Part shown: one piece after another, positions 33,134-42,049 of the stretch | How positions within the stretch are numbered: the stretch's first letter is position 1 | How the letters are laid out: every line of letters starts with the position of its first letter | Source: Candidatus Cryptobacteroides intestinavium | GTDB lineage: Bacteria; Bacteroidota; Bacteroidia; Bacteroidales; UBA932 | Direction: 5' to 3' | DNA length: 53,592 nucleotides | Assembly (NCBI GenBank): GCA_017694845.1 | Contig: JADIMI010000073.1 | Location: forward strand, 1 to 53,592 | Notes under the pieces: model-generated | Seen by the model: only the letters and a program-made list of their open reading frames with translations | Told to the model about the DNA's origin: nothing | Database searches by the model: none | Translations under genes and position numbers: made by a program

Positions 33134-34030
33134 TCAGACAATCGCCGCCCTCCGGTAAGCTGCCGGGGACGTGCCTGAATGTTTCCTGAAAAACTTGCCG
33201 AACGAGGACTGGTCACTGAAATTGAGTCTGTCCGCTATCTCCTGGATAGTATAGTCGGGACTGCGCAGATAGGTGTACGCCTTGGACATAAGTTCCTCTG
33301 TAATGAGCTTGCCTGCAGAGCGTCCGGTGAATCTGTTGGATATTATCGACAGATAGTGGGGCGTAATACATAGTCTTTCTGCATAGAAATGGACCGCGTG
33401 CTCCCTGGCTGCATTCTCTTCAAGAAGCTGCAGAAAACGTTCCATAAGCCTGGCGGCATTCCCTCCGGAAGTATCCACCCCGCTCTCTTTTATCTTGCCG
33501 TAGACTATTCTTATGATATTCAGGTGCAGCAGCAGGGCGGCATAGCAGAATATAGCCATATCCAGCTTGCCGTTCCCATCATAGCCGCTGTTCTCCCTGG
33601 TGATCTGGAAATATTTCAATACAGACTGCATATCTTCTTCCGACAAGGTCACTGCAGTGTTAATTTTAAGGGCAAGTATCTCGCCCGGCTTTATCTGCTT
33701 CCTCCCCCTGAGGGAACTTTCGATAAACATTCTGGACAATGCAAGCATACTCCCGCTGAAATCAGTGCTCAGCCGGATAAATGACACTGTATTCATCGGC
33801 TTTACATCGACAAGATTGTTCTCCTCGGGAGTACATCTGTATTTTACGCCATCGACTTCGATCTCCATTATCCCGGACCTTACAGCTATATGAAAGACCA
33901 GATCAGTAAGGACAGGGAATGCAGTGCGGGCGGGCACACAAAAATCAGCGGGGTGCAAATCCGCGACAAGCACCCCGCAATCAACTGTCTTTGCCTTTAC
34001 AAGGCCTGCCAGTATTTCAAAATCAGACAT
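33134..34030 (-). CDS. AraC-family regulator, last gene of the RND efflux operon
   Basis: The 298-residue product has an N-terminal sensing domain (residues ~10-120, FHIAVRSGIMEIEVDG) and a C-terminal AraC HTH (HFYAERLCITPHYLSIISNRF; IQEIADRLNFSDQSSFGKFFRKHSGTSPAAYRR). It begins with an ATG that shares one base with the stop of the outer-membrane factor gene (TAATG), so it is translationally coupled to the efflux operon. By inference it controls that operon in response to an exported compound. It is not close in sequence to the AraC protein encoded convergently. Confidence 0.92.
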   Translation of the reverse strand: MSDFEILAGLVKAKTVDCGVLVADLHPADFCVPARTAFPVLTDLVFHIAVRSGIMEIEVDGVKYRCTPEENNLVDVKPMNTVSFIRLSTDFSGSMLALSRMFIESSLRGRKQIKPGEILALKINTAVTLSEEDMQSVLKYFQITRENSGYDGNGKLDMAIFCYAALLLHLNIIRIVYGKIKESGVDTSGGNAARLMERFLQLLEENAAREHAVHFYAERLCITPHYLSIISNRFTGRSAGKLITEELMSKAYTYLRSPDYTIQEIADRLNFSDQSSFGKFFRKHSGTSPAAYRRAAIV

Positions 34031-35388
34031 TATTCACATCCGCCGCCGAGAGCCTGATAGAGAGTGATCACTTCAGATATCTCGGAAAGTCTGTTGGAAA
34101 TCTGTGCCACCTGCGCCGTCAGGAGAGACTGCTGGGCCGTCAGGACTTCCAGATAAGTTGAATTCTTGTCCTGCATCTTGCTCTGGGCAGCCTTGACAGC
34201 CTTTTCCAGACTGCTTACCTGAGCGGCATAATTTGCAGTCTTGTCCTGCGCCGTCCTGAGGGCTATCATTGTATTGTTGACCTCTATACCGGCGTCGATG
34301 ATAGACTGTCTGAATGCCACCTCGGCCTCGGCCTGCTGTGCCTTGGCAATCTTGAGATTAGCCCTGAGCTGCCCCTGCTGGAAAATCGGCTCTACAAGCG
34401 ATCCGACCGCATTGACAATCATTGAATAGAAATCAAGGCTTCCGGTGATCGTAATGGATGGATACATTGCAGAACGGGCGCCGTTCGTGGTATAGAAAGC
34501 CTGCGCGAACTGGTATTCAGCCTGCTTTACATCCGGTCTGTTGGACAGGACCTCCACAGGTATCCCCACATCGATCATCTCCGGTGAAGTCCAGTCCTCT
34601 ATGCTCCCCCTCTCTATCGGAGTACCCGACACCTTGCCGAGCAGAGAGCACATCTGGTTCTCTGTCTGATGCAGCTGCTGCCTGATATCAAGAAGGTTGT
34701 TGCATACGCTGTAGTAATTGGACTGGGCCTGATATACTGCATCGGCTGTATAACGGCCTGCTTCAAGGAGCTGTTCGGTGACCCTGACATTCTCCCTCCA
34801 GTTCTTTTCCGTCTCCTTGTATATCTCATACTGTGCATCAAGGGCCAGCAGAGAATAGTACTGTATAGCCACCGTAGCTACAAGCTGGGCCTGTACAGCC
34901 CTTGCATATTCATTGGACTGCATATATGCCGCAAGCTGTCTCCTCTTGGCATTTGTCAGCTTGCCGAAAATATCCACCTGCCAGCTGGCGTTGACCGGAA
35001 GCTGGAAACTCCAGGAACCTCCTTTTGCATCTATATCATAGCCGTACGCTGCATTCGGGGAGACATCGAGACCCGGCACATACGCCAGTCTTGCCGCCTT
35101 GAGGGAAGCATTGGCCTCATCGATCCTCAGTTTTGCCGTCACCATATCGGAGTTGTTGGCAAGAGCGGTATCGATCAGAGCCTGCAGGTTCTTATCATCG
35201 AAGAAGTCCCTCCAGAGGATGTCTCCCATAGAGGTTGAATCCCCTGCAGCGATATCTCCGTATGCATCAGCGGTCTCCTCATATTCAGGAGCCTTGAATT
35301 TTCCGTATATCCCGCACCCGCTCATCATAGACGCCAAGGCAGCCACGACAGCAAGACGGCAGAAAATATTTAGTGTTCTGTTCATCAT
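34030..35388 (-). CDS. Outer membrane efflux protein (TolC/OprM-type, NodT family)
   Basis: The 452-residue product has lipobox SMMSGC (MMNRTLNIFCRLAVVAALASMMSGC), so it is a lipid-anchored OprM-like channel. It has the typical duplicated structure: N-terminal RAARLAYVP-type segment (SLKAARLAYVPGLDVSPNAAYG), long alpha-hairpins, and in the second half VEVLSNRPDVKQAEYQFAQAFYTTNGARSAMYPSITITGSL. It forms the outer membrane duct for the RND pump encoded just upstream; start and stop codons overlap by one base on both sides (TAATG). Either of two adjacent ATGs could be the start. Confidence 0.93.
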   Translation of the reverse strand: MMNRTLNIFCRLAVVAALASMMSGCGIYGKFKAPEYEETADAYGDIAAGDSTSMGDILWRDFFDDKNLQALIDTALANNSDMVTAKLRIDEANASLKAARLAYVPGLDVSPNAAYGYDIDAKGGSWSFQLPVNASWQVDIFGKLTNAKRRQLAAYMQSNEYARAVQAQLVATVAIQYYSLLALDAQYEIYKETEKNWRENVRVTEQLLEAGRYTADAVYQAQSNYYSVCNNLLDIRQQLHQTENQMCSLLGKVSGTPIERGSIEDWTSPEMIDVGIPVEVLSNRPDVKQAEYQFAQAFYTTNGARSAMYPSITITGSLDFYSMIVNAVGSLVEPIFQQGQLRANLKIAKAQQAEAEVAFRQSIIDAGIEVNNTMIALRTAQDKTANYAAQVSSLEKAVKAAQSKMQDKNSTYLEVLTAQQSLLTAQVAQISNRLSEISEVITLYQALGGGCE

Positions 35389-38300
35389 TACTCTTTCGAC
35401 TTTTTAATTTTAAATCCGAATCTTTCCTCCATCTTCTGCATTACCACATACAGTGCCGGCACGACAAAGAGCAGGGCCACTGTACCGATGAGCATACCTC
35501 CGACTACTCCGGCTCCGAGGGTACGGTTTCCGTTGGCTCCCGCACCTGTAGAATACAACAGAGGAAGCATACCGAAAATCATCGTGAGGACAGTCATAAG
35601 GATAGGACGCAGACGGACTCTCGCCGCATCGAAAGCAGCCTCCTGGATAGTGAGACCGTGCTCACGTCTCTGAACCGCATACTCGGTGATGAGGATGGCC
35701 GTCTTGGAAAGCAGACCGACCACCATAATCATACCTGTCTGCAGATAGATATTGTTCTCCACTCCGAACACCTTGGCTGCCACAAAACATCCGAGGACAC
35801 CGAACGGCACTGAAAGCATGACCGCAAGCGGGATGTAGAAACTTTCATAGAGAGAGCAGAGAAGCAGATAGATGAAGATGACACTGATCGCAAGGATCCA
35901 TACCGTATTGTTGGATTCACTCTCCTCACGCGACGCACCGCCGAACTCATACCCGTATCCTTCAGGAAGGACCTGGTCCGCGACTTCACCGATAGCCCTG
36001 ATCACATCTCCGGAACTGTATCCATCAGCTATGGTCACATTGGCTCCGATACTGTTGAACATATTGAAACGGCTCATACTCTCCGGTCCTGTGGTCTTGG
36101 TAAGGGTAGCATACTGGCTCACCGGCGCCATTTCCGAACCGTTCCTGAAATAAATGTTGTTGAGGGATTCAGGATCGAGCCTGTACTGAGGATCTGCCTG
36201 GATAATCACCCTGTACACCTTTGAGAATCGGATGATATTCGAAGCATAGATACCGCCGTAATATCCCGAAATGGTACTGAGGACATCAGTAGGAGAAACC
36301 CCAGCCCTCTTGCATTTCGCTGCATCGACATCCACTACATACTGCACATAGTCCACCTGGAATGACGTGAATGCAGACATCACCTCCGGACGCTTGTTCA
36401 GTTCCGCAAGGTAATTCTGGGATATCTTGAAGAAATCCTTTATATCACCTCCGGTACGGTCCTGAAGATTGAGTTCGACTGCATTACCTGTACCATAACC
36501 ATCAATCATACTAGGGGCGAAGACGAACACCTGTGCATCCGTGATATGCCGGACATCATTGTTGAGCCTTGCCACAATGGCAGAGGATGAATGGGCCTTG
36601 CCTTTACGTTCCTCCCAGTCCTTCAGCTGGAGGATAAGCATACCGCTGGACGCACCGGAACCTCCGGTCATACTGAAACCGACGACCCTTGAATAAGCCT
36701 TGATTTCAGGATAGGTCTCAACGATGTCAGCCACCTTGCCCACGATATCATTGGTAAAGTACGTGTTGCTTCCCGGAGCGGTATTGACGGATACGAACAG
36801 GGTTCCGGTATCCTCCGCCGGCACAAGTCCTGTCTTTGTGCTGGACATCAGCCAGGCTGCAAGACCGCAGGCTGCTACTATAAGTATCGGAGCCACCCAT
36901 CTGCGCCTGATAATGAATTTAAGCCCTCCCCTGTATTTGTTTTCAAGTGCCGAATATGACACCTGATATGCTTTCTTCACCAGGGCGGTGAACTTGCTGT
37001 CCTTGTGCTTCTTCTTGAGCATCACCGCACAGAGCGCAGGACTGAGTGTCATAGCGTTGAGCAGCGAGATACCTACGGCGACCGCCATCGTGAGACCGAA
37101 CTGACGGTAGAACACTCCGCTGGTACCGCTCATGAACGAGATAGGGATGAAGACCGCCATGAAGACAATGGTTGAAGTGACGATGGCCGCAGTGATATCG
37201 TGCATAGCATCATCCGTCGCCTTCAATATGTCCGTCTCCCCTTCATCCAGCTTCGCCTGGACAGCCTCGACGACGACTATGGCATCATCGACCACCGTAC
37301 CGATCACCAGGACCAGAGCGAAGAGAGTAAGGAGGTTGAGGCTGAACCCGAGCAGATAGATCACCGCAAAGGCTCCGACAAGGGAGACAAGCAGCGATAT
37401 GGTCGGGATGAGGGTCAGCTTGTAGTCCTGCAGAAAGAAGAACACGACGAGGACAACCAGAAGGATAGCCTCGAAGAGGGTCTTGATCACCTCCTTGATG
37501 GAGGCGAACAGGAAATCGTTGGTATTCTGCAGATACATATAATCCAGACCTTCCGGGAAATCCTTGGAGAGTTCCTTCATCAGTTCCTCTATCTCGAGGT
37601 TGATCTGCGTAGCGTTGGTTCCGGCCATCTGGTTGATCATCATGGTCACACCGTTGTGGCCGCTGAGTCCGCCGACATAGCTGTAGGACATCTTGCCGAG
37701 TTCTATTTCAGCGACATCCTTGAGTTTGAGGACCTCACCGTCAGCCGTCGAACGTATCACGAACTCGCCGAATTCTTCAGGTGTCTCATAACGTCCCCTG
37801 TACTTCATTGTATAGGTGAATACGTTATCTGAATTCTCTCCGAAGGAACCGGTGGATGCCTCTATGTTCTGTTCTCCGAGCACTGCGGTAATATCTGACG
37901 GAACGAGACCGTAGTTGGCCATCTTCTCCGGATTGAGCCATATACGCATACTGTAGTTCGCACCCATCACATTCACATCACCCACACCGTTCACACGCTG
38001 AATCTGAGGGACTACATTGATGTTCAGATAGTTGGCTATGAATTTCTCATCAAACCTGTCATCCGGGCTGTACACACCGATAATAGCCAGCTGGCTCGTC
38101 TGTCTCTTGCGGACAGTCACACCCACCTGGGTGACCTCGCTCGGCAGCAGTCCGGTAGCCTCGGACACCTTGTTCTGCACATTCACCGCCGCCATATCGG
38201 CATCAATGCCCTGTTTGAAATATATGCTGACGTATGCCTGACCTGCAGTGGCAGTAGACTCCATATAGGTCATATTCTCCACTCCGTTGATGGATTCTTC

Positions 38301-38498
38301 CAGCGGAATGATCACGGCCTTCTGTACAGTCTCCGCACTCGCACCCATATAAGTGGCCGACACACGGACGGTCGGAGGCGCGATGTTCGGGAACTTTTCG
38401 ACAGAAAGGCCATTGAGAGCGAGCAGTCCGATAAATACAATGACTATCGAAATACAGATAGAAAGGACCGGCCGCTCGATAAATCTGTTTCTTGCCAT
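35388..38498 (-). CDS. RND efflux transporter, HAE1 type (AcrB/MexB-like)
   Basis: The 1036-residue product is normal for hydrophobe/amphiphile efflux pumps and has twelve membrane helices in two halves with large periplasmic loops. Typical features are the N-terminal FIERPVLSICISIVIVFIG and the proton-relay helix with GTVVDDAIVVVEAV (paired Asp). C-terminal motifs are TGMIMVVGLLSKTAILITEYA and RLRPILMTVLTMIFGMLPL. It exports drugs, detergents or bile-type compounds with the membrane fusion protein and outer membrane factor of the same operon. The gap to the fusion-protein gene is 10 bases. Confidence 0.95.
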   Translation of the reverse strand: MARNRFIERPVLSICISIVIVFIGLLALNGLSVEKFPNIAPPTVRVSATYMGASAETVQKAVIIPLEESINGVENMTYMESTATAGQAYVSIYFKQGIDADMAAVNVQNKVSEATGLLPSEVTQVGVTVRKRQTSQLAIIGVYSPDDRFDEKFIANYLNINVVPQIQRVNGVGDVNVMGANYSMRIWLNPEKMANYGLVPSDITAVLGEQNIEASTGSFGENSDNVFTYTMKYRGRYETPEEFGEFVIRSTADGEVLKLKDVAEIELGKMSYSYVGGLSGHNGVTMMINQMAGTNATQINLEIEELMKELSKDFPEGLDYMYLQNTNDFLFASIKEVIKTLFEAILLVVLVVFFFLQDYKLTLIPTISLLVSLVGAFAVIYLLGFSLNLLTLFALVLVIGTVVDDAIVVVEAVQAKLDEGETDILKATDDAMHDITAAIVTSTIVFMAVFIPISFMSGTSGVFYRQFGLTMAVAVGISLLNAMTLSPALCAVMLKKKHKDSKFTALVKKAYQVSYSALENKYRGGLKFIIRRRWVAPILIVAACGLAAWLMSSTKTGLVPAEDTGTLFVSVNTAPGSNTYFTNDIVGKVADIVETYPEIKAYSRVVGFSMTGGSGASSGMLILQLKDWEERKGKAHSSSAIVARLNNDVRHITDAQVFVFAPSMIDGYGTGNAVELNLQDRTGGDIKDFFKISQNYLAELNKRPEVMSAFTSFQVDYVQYVVDVDAAKCKRAGVSPTDVLSTISGYYGGIYASNIIRFSKVYRVIIQADPQYRLDPESLNNIYFRNGSEMAPVSQYATLTKTTGPESMSRFNMFNSIGANVTIADGYSSGDVIRAIGEVADQVLPEGYGYEFGGASREESESNNTVWILAISVIFIYLLLCSLYESFYIPLAVMLSVPFGVLGCFVAAKVFGVENNIYLQTGMIMVVGLLSKTAILITEYAVQRREHGLTIQEAAFDAARVRLRPILMTVLTMIFGMLPLLYSTGAGANGNRTLGAGVVGGMLIGTVALLFVVPALYVVMQKMEERFGFKIKKSKE

Positions 38499-38508
38499 AA
38501 TTCTTTCC

Positions 38509-39639
38509 TTATTCTGTTACCTCTGCGTCATCTGATGCGGATTTCTCTATGATAGGCATACCCTCCCTGAGCAGACCTGCTCCGGAAGCCACGATCTTGT
38601 CCCCTACTTCAAGGCCGGTAAGCACGATGTATTCGGTACCGTTGTTCTTAGGGACGACTGTAATCCTGGCAGACTGGGTCTTGCCATCCACGACCTTGTA
38701 GACAAAGATCTGATCCTGAAGCTGGAAAGTCGCCTCCTGAGGGATCACGATCACATCCTTGTATTCATCCGGGAAGACTACATTTCCGTTGGAACCGCTG
38801 AAGAGCAGCCTGTCCGGATTAGGGAATTCAGCCCTGGCCTGGACCGATCCCGTCGTCTCGCTGATAATGGCGCTTATACTTGCCACATTGCCTTTATGAA
38901 CATATCTGGAACCGTTGTTGAGCACCAGGTCGATATCCGGCATCTGCTCTATGGCCTTGTCCAGCGAACCGTATTTCTCCACGAGATCAAGGGCGGAATT
39001 CTCCGGGAAAGAGAAATAGACGTACATAAGCGAATTGTCAGCCACTGTAGTCAACGGCTGTGATATCGCAGAGCTTACAAGGGCTCCCTCCCTGAACGGG
39101 ATCTTGCCTACGACACCGTTGGCCGGGCTTGTCACTTCAGTATATGAAAGATTGTTGGCGGCGTTAGTCATATTCGCCTCTGCCTGTGCAAGAGCTGCCT
39201 GGGCTGAATGGAGGGAATTGAGCGTAGTCTGGAGCTGGAAAGCAGACACTACCTTGTTATCATAAAGTTTCTTGTCGCTCTCATAATTGAGCTGGGCCGT
39301 CTCCACCGCCACCTTCGCAGACTGTAGATTTGCCTTCGCCACTTCGTATGCTGCCTTGTACGGCACCTGATCGATGATAAACAGCGACTGTCCCTTCTTC
39401 ACATTCTGTCCTTCGGACACTTTCACTGCAGTGATTCTTCCTGACACCTGCGGATAGATCGCAATACTCTGTCTGCCTTCGATTGTTGCAGGATAAGTAG
39501 TCTGCAATGTCCTGTCGGATTTTGCCACGGTAATCACCGGATACTCCACAGCCTCCTGCTGCCTGGCTCCTCCGCCGCAGGCAGTCACAGCCAGGGCGCA
39601 CGCGAGCAATACCGGAAATTCTTTTCCAAATAGTCTCAT
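38509..39639 (-). CDS. RND efflux membrane fusion protein (AcrA/MexA-like)
   Basis: The 376-residue lipoprotein (lipobox LAVTAC) has the adaptor order: barrel-sandwich half GRQSIAIYPQVSGRITAVKVSEGQNVKKG, alpha-helical hairpin (VAKANLQSAKVAVETAQLNYE), second lipoyl half TEVTSPANGVVGKIPFREGALV, beta-barrel and membrane-proximal domain. It links the RND pump to the outer membrane channel in the periplasm. It is the first gene of the efflux operon (fusion protein, pump, outer channel, AraC). No exact consensus promoter was found in the ~250 bases before it. Confidence 0.94.
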   Translation of the reverse strand: MRLFGKEFPVLLACALAVTACGGGARQQEAVEYPVITVAKSDRTLQTTYPATIEGRQSIAIYPQVSGRITAVKVSEGQNVKKGQSLFIIDQVPYKAAYEVAKANLQSAKVAVETAQLNYESDKKLYDNKVVSAFQLQTTLNSLHSAQAALAQAEANMTNAANNLSYTEVTSPANGVVGKIPFREGALVSSAISQPLTTVADNSLMYVYFSFPENSALDLVEKYGSLDKAIEQMPDIDLVLNNGSRYVHKGNVASISAIISETTGSVQARAEFPNPDRLLFSGSNGNVVFPDEYKDVIVIPQEATFQLQDQIFVYKVVDGKTQSARITVVPKNNGTEYIVLTGLEVGDKIVASGAGLLREGMPIIEKSASDDAEVTE

Positions 39640-39864
39640 ACTTTTACCTATAATTATATTGTTTGTTTATTTGCAAAACTGTCTGAAGCCATATTCCGGA
39701 CTTCCTCGACCGGACAATTACATTTGGTCAAAACCGTCACGCTCCAAACAAATATCGTGCCCATCTGTTTCGCATAGGAACATTCATTCATCTGACACGA
39801 CAGACGCGACCGACATATATAACAATCTGTGGTCGCGTCCTGTAGCGGCAGAGCCAGTCGATAA

Positions 39865-39892
39865 TAAAAAAAGGCGGTATTGAACCGCCTTT
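39865..39892 (-). terminator. Terminator of the tRNA-Lys operon
   Basis: On the minus strand AAAGGCGG, a seven-base loop and CCGCCTTT are followed by a run of T residues, directly after tRNA-Lys(CTT). Confidence 0.88.
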
Positions 39893-39893
39893 G

Positions 39894-39966
39894 TGCTCCC
39901 TCAGGGGCTCGAACCCTGGACCCCAACATTAAGAGTGTCGTGCTCTACCAACTGAGCTAAGGAAGC
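39894..39966 (-). tRNA. tRNA-Lys(CTT)
   Basis: Minus-strand cloverleaf: acceptor GCTTCCT/AGGGAGC with one G-T pair, anticodon stem CGACA/TGTTG around CTCTTAA (anticodon CTT), T loop TTCGAGC, discriminator A, no encoded CCA. It is the second gene of the pair. Confidence 0.93.
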
Positions 39967-39990
39967 GTATATGTCTTTCAGTCAATCCTG

Positions 39991-40063
39991 TGATCCGTTT
40001 GGGGCTCGAACCCAAGACCCCAACATTAAAAGTGTTGTGCTCTACCTGCTGAGCTAACGGATC
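39991..40063 (-). tRNA. tRNA-Lys(TTT)
   Basis: Minus-strand cloverleaf: acceptor GATCCGT/ACGGATC fully paired, anticodon stem CAACA/TGTTG around CTTTTAA (anticodon TTT), T arm TTGGG TTCGAGC CCCAA, discriminator A, no encoded CCA. It lies 24 bases before the second tRNA-Lys and shares most of its anticodon arm. Confidence 0.94.
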
Positions 40064-40120
40064 AATCCAAAAGTCCGAACCGGAACGGCTTGTTACAGCC
40101 CCTTTTCCTAAAACGGATTG

Positions 40121-40152
40121 CAAAGGTATGCCTTTCCGATCAAAAAACCAAA
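40121..40152 (-). promoter_or_regulatory. tRNA-Lys operon promoter
   Basis: On the minus strand, TTTG (40152-40149), a 20-base spacer and TACCTTTG (40128-40121) match the Bacteroidetes consensus exactly. It lies about 58 bases before tRNA-Lys(TTT). Confidence 0.8.
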
Positions 40153-40200
40153 TATTTTTTCATAATTTTTATTTCTCACGCATCCGAAAACTGGACGGAA

Positions 40201-41304
40201 TCAGCGGATATTTTCCGTAAGTTCCTTTAATATAATCTTTTCAGCGGAATTGACCCATTCCACAAACTTTTCATTCGGCTGATAGGTTTTCGAGAATTCC
40301 AACAAGGCCGAGAGGTCAAACTTCTTCGCAGATATGCCGGCTCCGTTCCTTGTGGCATCAAAGGCGTTTATCTCCTGTTCTATATGGGATGGGACCATCA
40401 GTATCGGCTTCCCGAGATACATCGCCTCGCAGACAGACTCGAAACCGGCCGTGCTGGCATACGCCCCGCAACCGGCCATCTGCCGGAGAAACTCCCTGTC
40501 ATCTATCAGATAGAAACTCAGAGTGTCATCCACTTTCTTCACCGGGCCTTCCGACCACTTGTCCCAGAAGAATTTCAGGCATACTTCCGGATGATGGCGA
40601 TGCCACTCCTCGACCTCCTCCGCAAATCCGGTATTCAGCATATAGCCGAGTATGTAGTCCCCTCTGGACAGCCCGGGACCATCGCTTCCATCGCTGTTCC
40701 TGAGACCGAGCACATCAGGTCTGAGAAGAGGAGGCACCACCCTTATCTTCCTGTACGGATCATCCGGAAGGCTGTTGAAAGAAAGGGCGAGAAGCTTGCA
40801 GGAACCGTACGAATTGACCCTGGACAGCATATTGAGGCCTTCGTGTCCCGGATACTTCACCAGCGGGAGTCCGAAATCCTTATGCAGGAACAGATACTGG
40901 TGGCCAATGCTTACGCAAGGCACCTTCAGCCTGCGCCCCATATAGGCAAGTCCGACAAGAAGTTCATAGAAATTGACCACGACATCCGCCTTCGATGCCA
41001 TAGCGGTCCTGCGTATCTGTCTTATGCTCGGGAAATATTTCACAAAGGCGAAGATATTATAGAGCACGGTGCCGACCATATTTGGCTTGCGGTTCTTGTG
41101 GGATGGCCGGAAATTCATACTGGTATATTCCGACACGGGAGCGGACACCGCCCTGAGGAAGAACTCCGGGATCTTGCGTGTCGCACTGGTGCCTACCATT
41201 ATACCTACGACCTCGTGGCCGTTTTTCCGGAGCATCTTCTCAAGGGTTATGGCCTGGGTCATATGTCCCCTGCCCTCTCCCTGCACGACAAAAAGATATT
41301 TCAT
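40201..41304 (-). CDS. Glycosyltransferase, MurG/UGT-like GT-B fold
   Basis: The 367-residue product begins KYLFVVQGEGRGHMTQAITL, the glycine-rich loop of GT-B enzymes related to MurG and UGT. The donor-site region is in the C-terminal half (GCGAYASTAGFESVCEAMYLGKPILMVP, then E-QEINA). It probably transfers a sugar to a lipid or surface glycan acceptor on the inner face of the cytoplasmic membrane. The gene starts one base after the stop of the LpxH-like phosphoesterase and shares an operon with mannose-1-phosphate guanylyltransferase, which points to lipid or envelope glycan synthesis. Donor and acceptor are unknown. Confidence 0.85.
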   Translation of the reverse strand: MKYLFVVQGEGRGHMTQAITLEKMLRKNGHEVVGIMVGTSATRKIPEFFLRAVSAPVSEYTSMNFRPSHKNRKPNMVGTVLYNIFAFVKYFPSIRQIRRTAMASKADVVVNFYELLVGLAYMGRRLKVPCVSIGHQYLFLHKDFGLPLVKYPGHEGLNMLSRVNSYGSCKLLALSFNSLPDDPYRKIRVVPPLLRPDVLGLRNSDGSDGPGLSRGDYILGYMLNTGFAEEVEEWHRHHPEVCLKFFWDKWSEGPVKKVDDTLSFYLIDDREFLRQMAGCGAYASTAGFESVCEAMYLGKPILMVPSHIEQEINAFDATRNGAGISAKKFDLSALLEFSKTYQPNEKFVEWVNSAEKIILKELTENIR

Positions 41305-41305
41305 A

Positions 41306-42049
41306 TCAGAATCTCATTATTGTCCAGTTCCCTTCCTCATCCTCGACAAGGGCGGACATTGTCTCCACCCAGTCACCGGAATTGAGATACCTTATCCCGC
41401 CTATCATCCTGTCTTCAGGACAGTGCGTATGCCCGCATATTACACCATCGCACTTCTGCGCCCTCGCCACATCCGTCACCATATCCTCGAAATCGGACAT
41501 TGATGACACCGCCCTCTTCACCTTTCTCTTTATCGCTGCAGAGAAGGAATAGTAGGGCTTCCCCCTCCAGGACCTGTAACGGTTATACAGCTGGTTCAGC
41601 CTCAGAAGTATCCTGTATCCGAGATCCCCGAGTTTCGCAAGCCATTTCATATTGGAGGAGATATTGTCGAAAATGTCCCCGTGGGTGACGAAGAACCTGT
41701 GACTCCCGCTCTGCAGGATATAGTCCCTTACAATGGTTATATTCGAGAACGAGATCGGAACCACATTGTCGAAGAAAGCATCGTGGTTGCCGACGATATA
41801 TATGACCTGGGTCCCGCCGTTCTCCATCATCTTCATTATTATCTTCAGCAGCTTTGTATACTCCGGCTTCCATCTGCTGTCACTCGACTTTCTGAACTGC
41901 CATCCATCGATTATGTCTCCGTTCAGGATAAGTCTGTCGCAGTTGACCGAGCTGAGAAAGGCGCTCACCTGCGCAGCCTTGGACTGTTTATATCCCAGGT
42001 GGACATCCGACACCACGACCGTCCTGTAATGTTTCCTTTCCGCTGTCAT
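41306..42049 (-). CDS. LpxH-like metallophosphoesterase (UDP-2,3-diacylglucosamine diphosphatase family)
   Basis: All five calcineurin-type motifs are present: SDVHLG, LNGDIIDGW, VGNHDAF, VTHGDIFD and ICGHTHCPE. The frame runs open to 42100, but the ATG at 42049 overlaps the upstream stop by four bases (ATGA), as expected for coupled genes, and gives a 247-residue protein starting MTAERKHYRTVVVSDVHLG. LpxH removes UMP from UDP-2,3-diacylglucosamine in lipid A synthesis; this Bacteroidetes group is more distant, so the substrate is inferred only. Its pairing with the glycosyltransferase suggests a two-step membrane glycolipid function. Confidence 0.87.
   Translation of the reverse strand: MTAERKHYRTVVVSDVHLGYKQSKAAQVSAFLSSVNCDRLILNGDIIDGWQFRKSSDSRWKPEYTKLLKIIMKMMENGGTQVIYIVGNHDAFFDNVVPISFSNITIVRDYILQSGSHRFFVTHGDIFDNISSNMKWLAKLGDLGYRILLRLNQLYNRYRSWRGKPYYSFSAAIKRKVKRAVSSMSDFEDMVTDVARAQKCDGVICGHTHCPEDRMIGGIRYLNSGDWVETMSALVEDEEGNWTIMRF

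Noticed and set aside
40384..41385. Plus-strand frame of 333 codons
   Set aside because: It is antisense to the glycosyltransferase gene and crosses its start; composition is His/Arg-rich as expected for a shadow frame.
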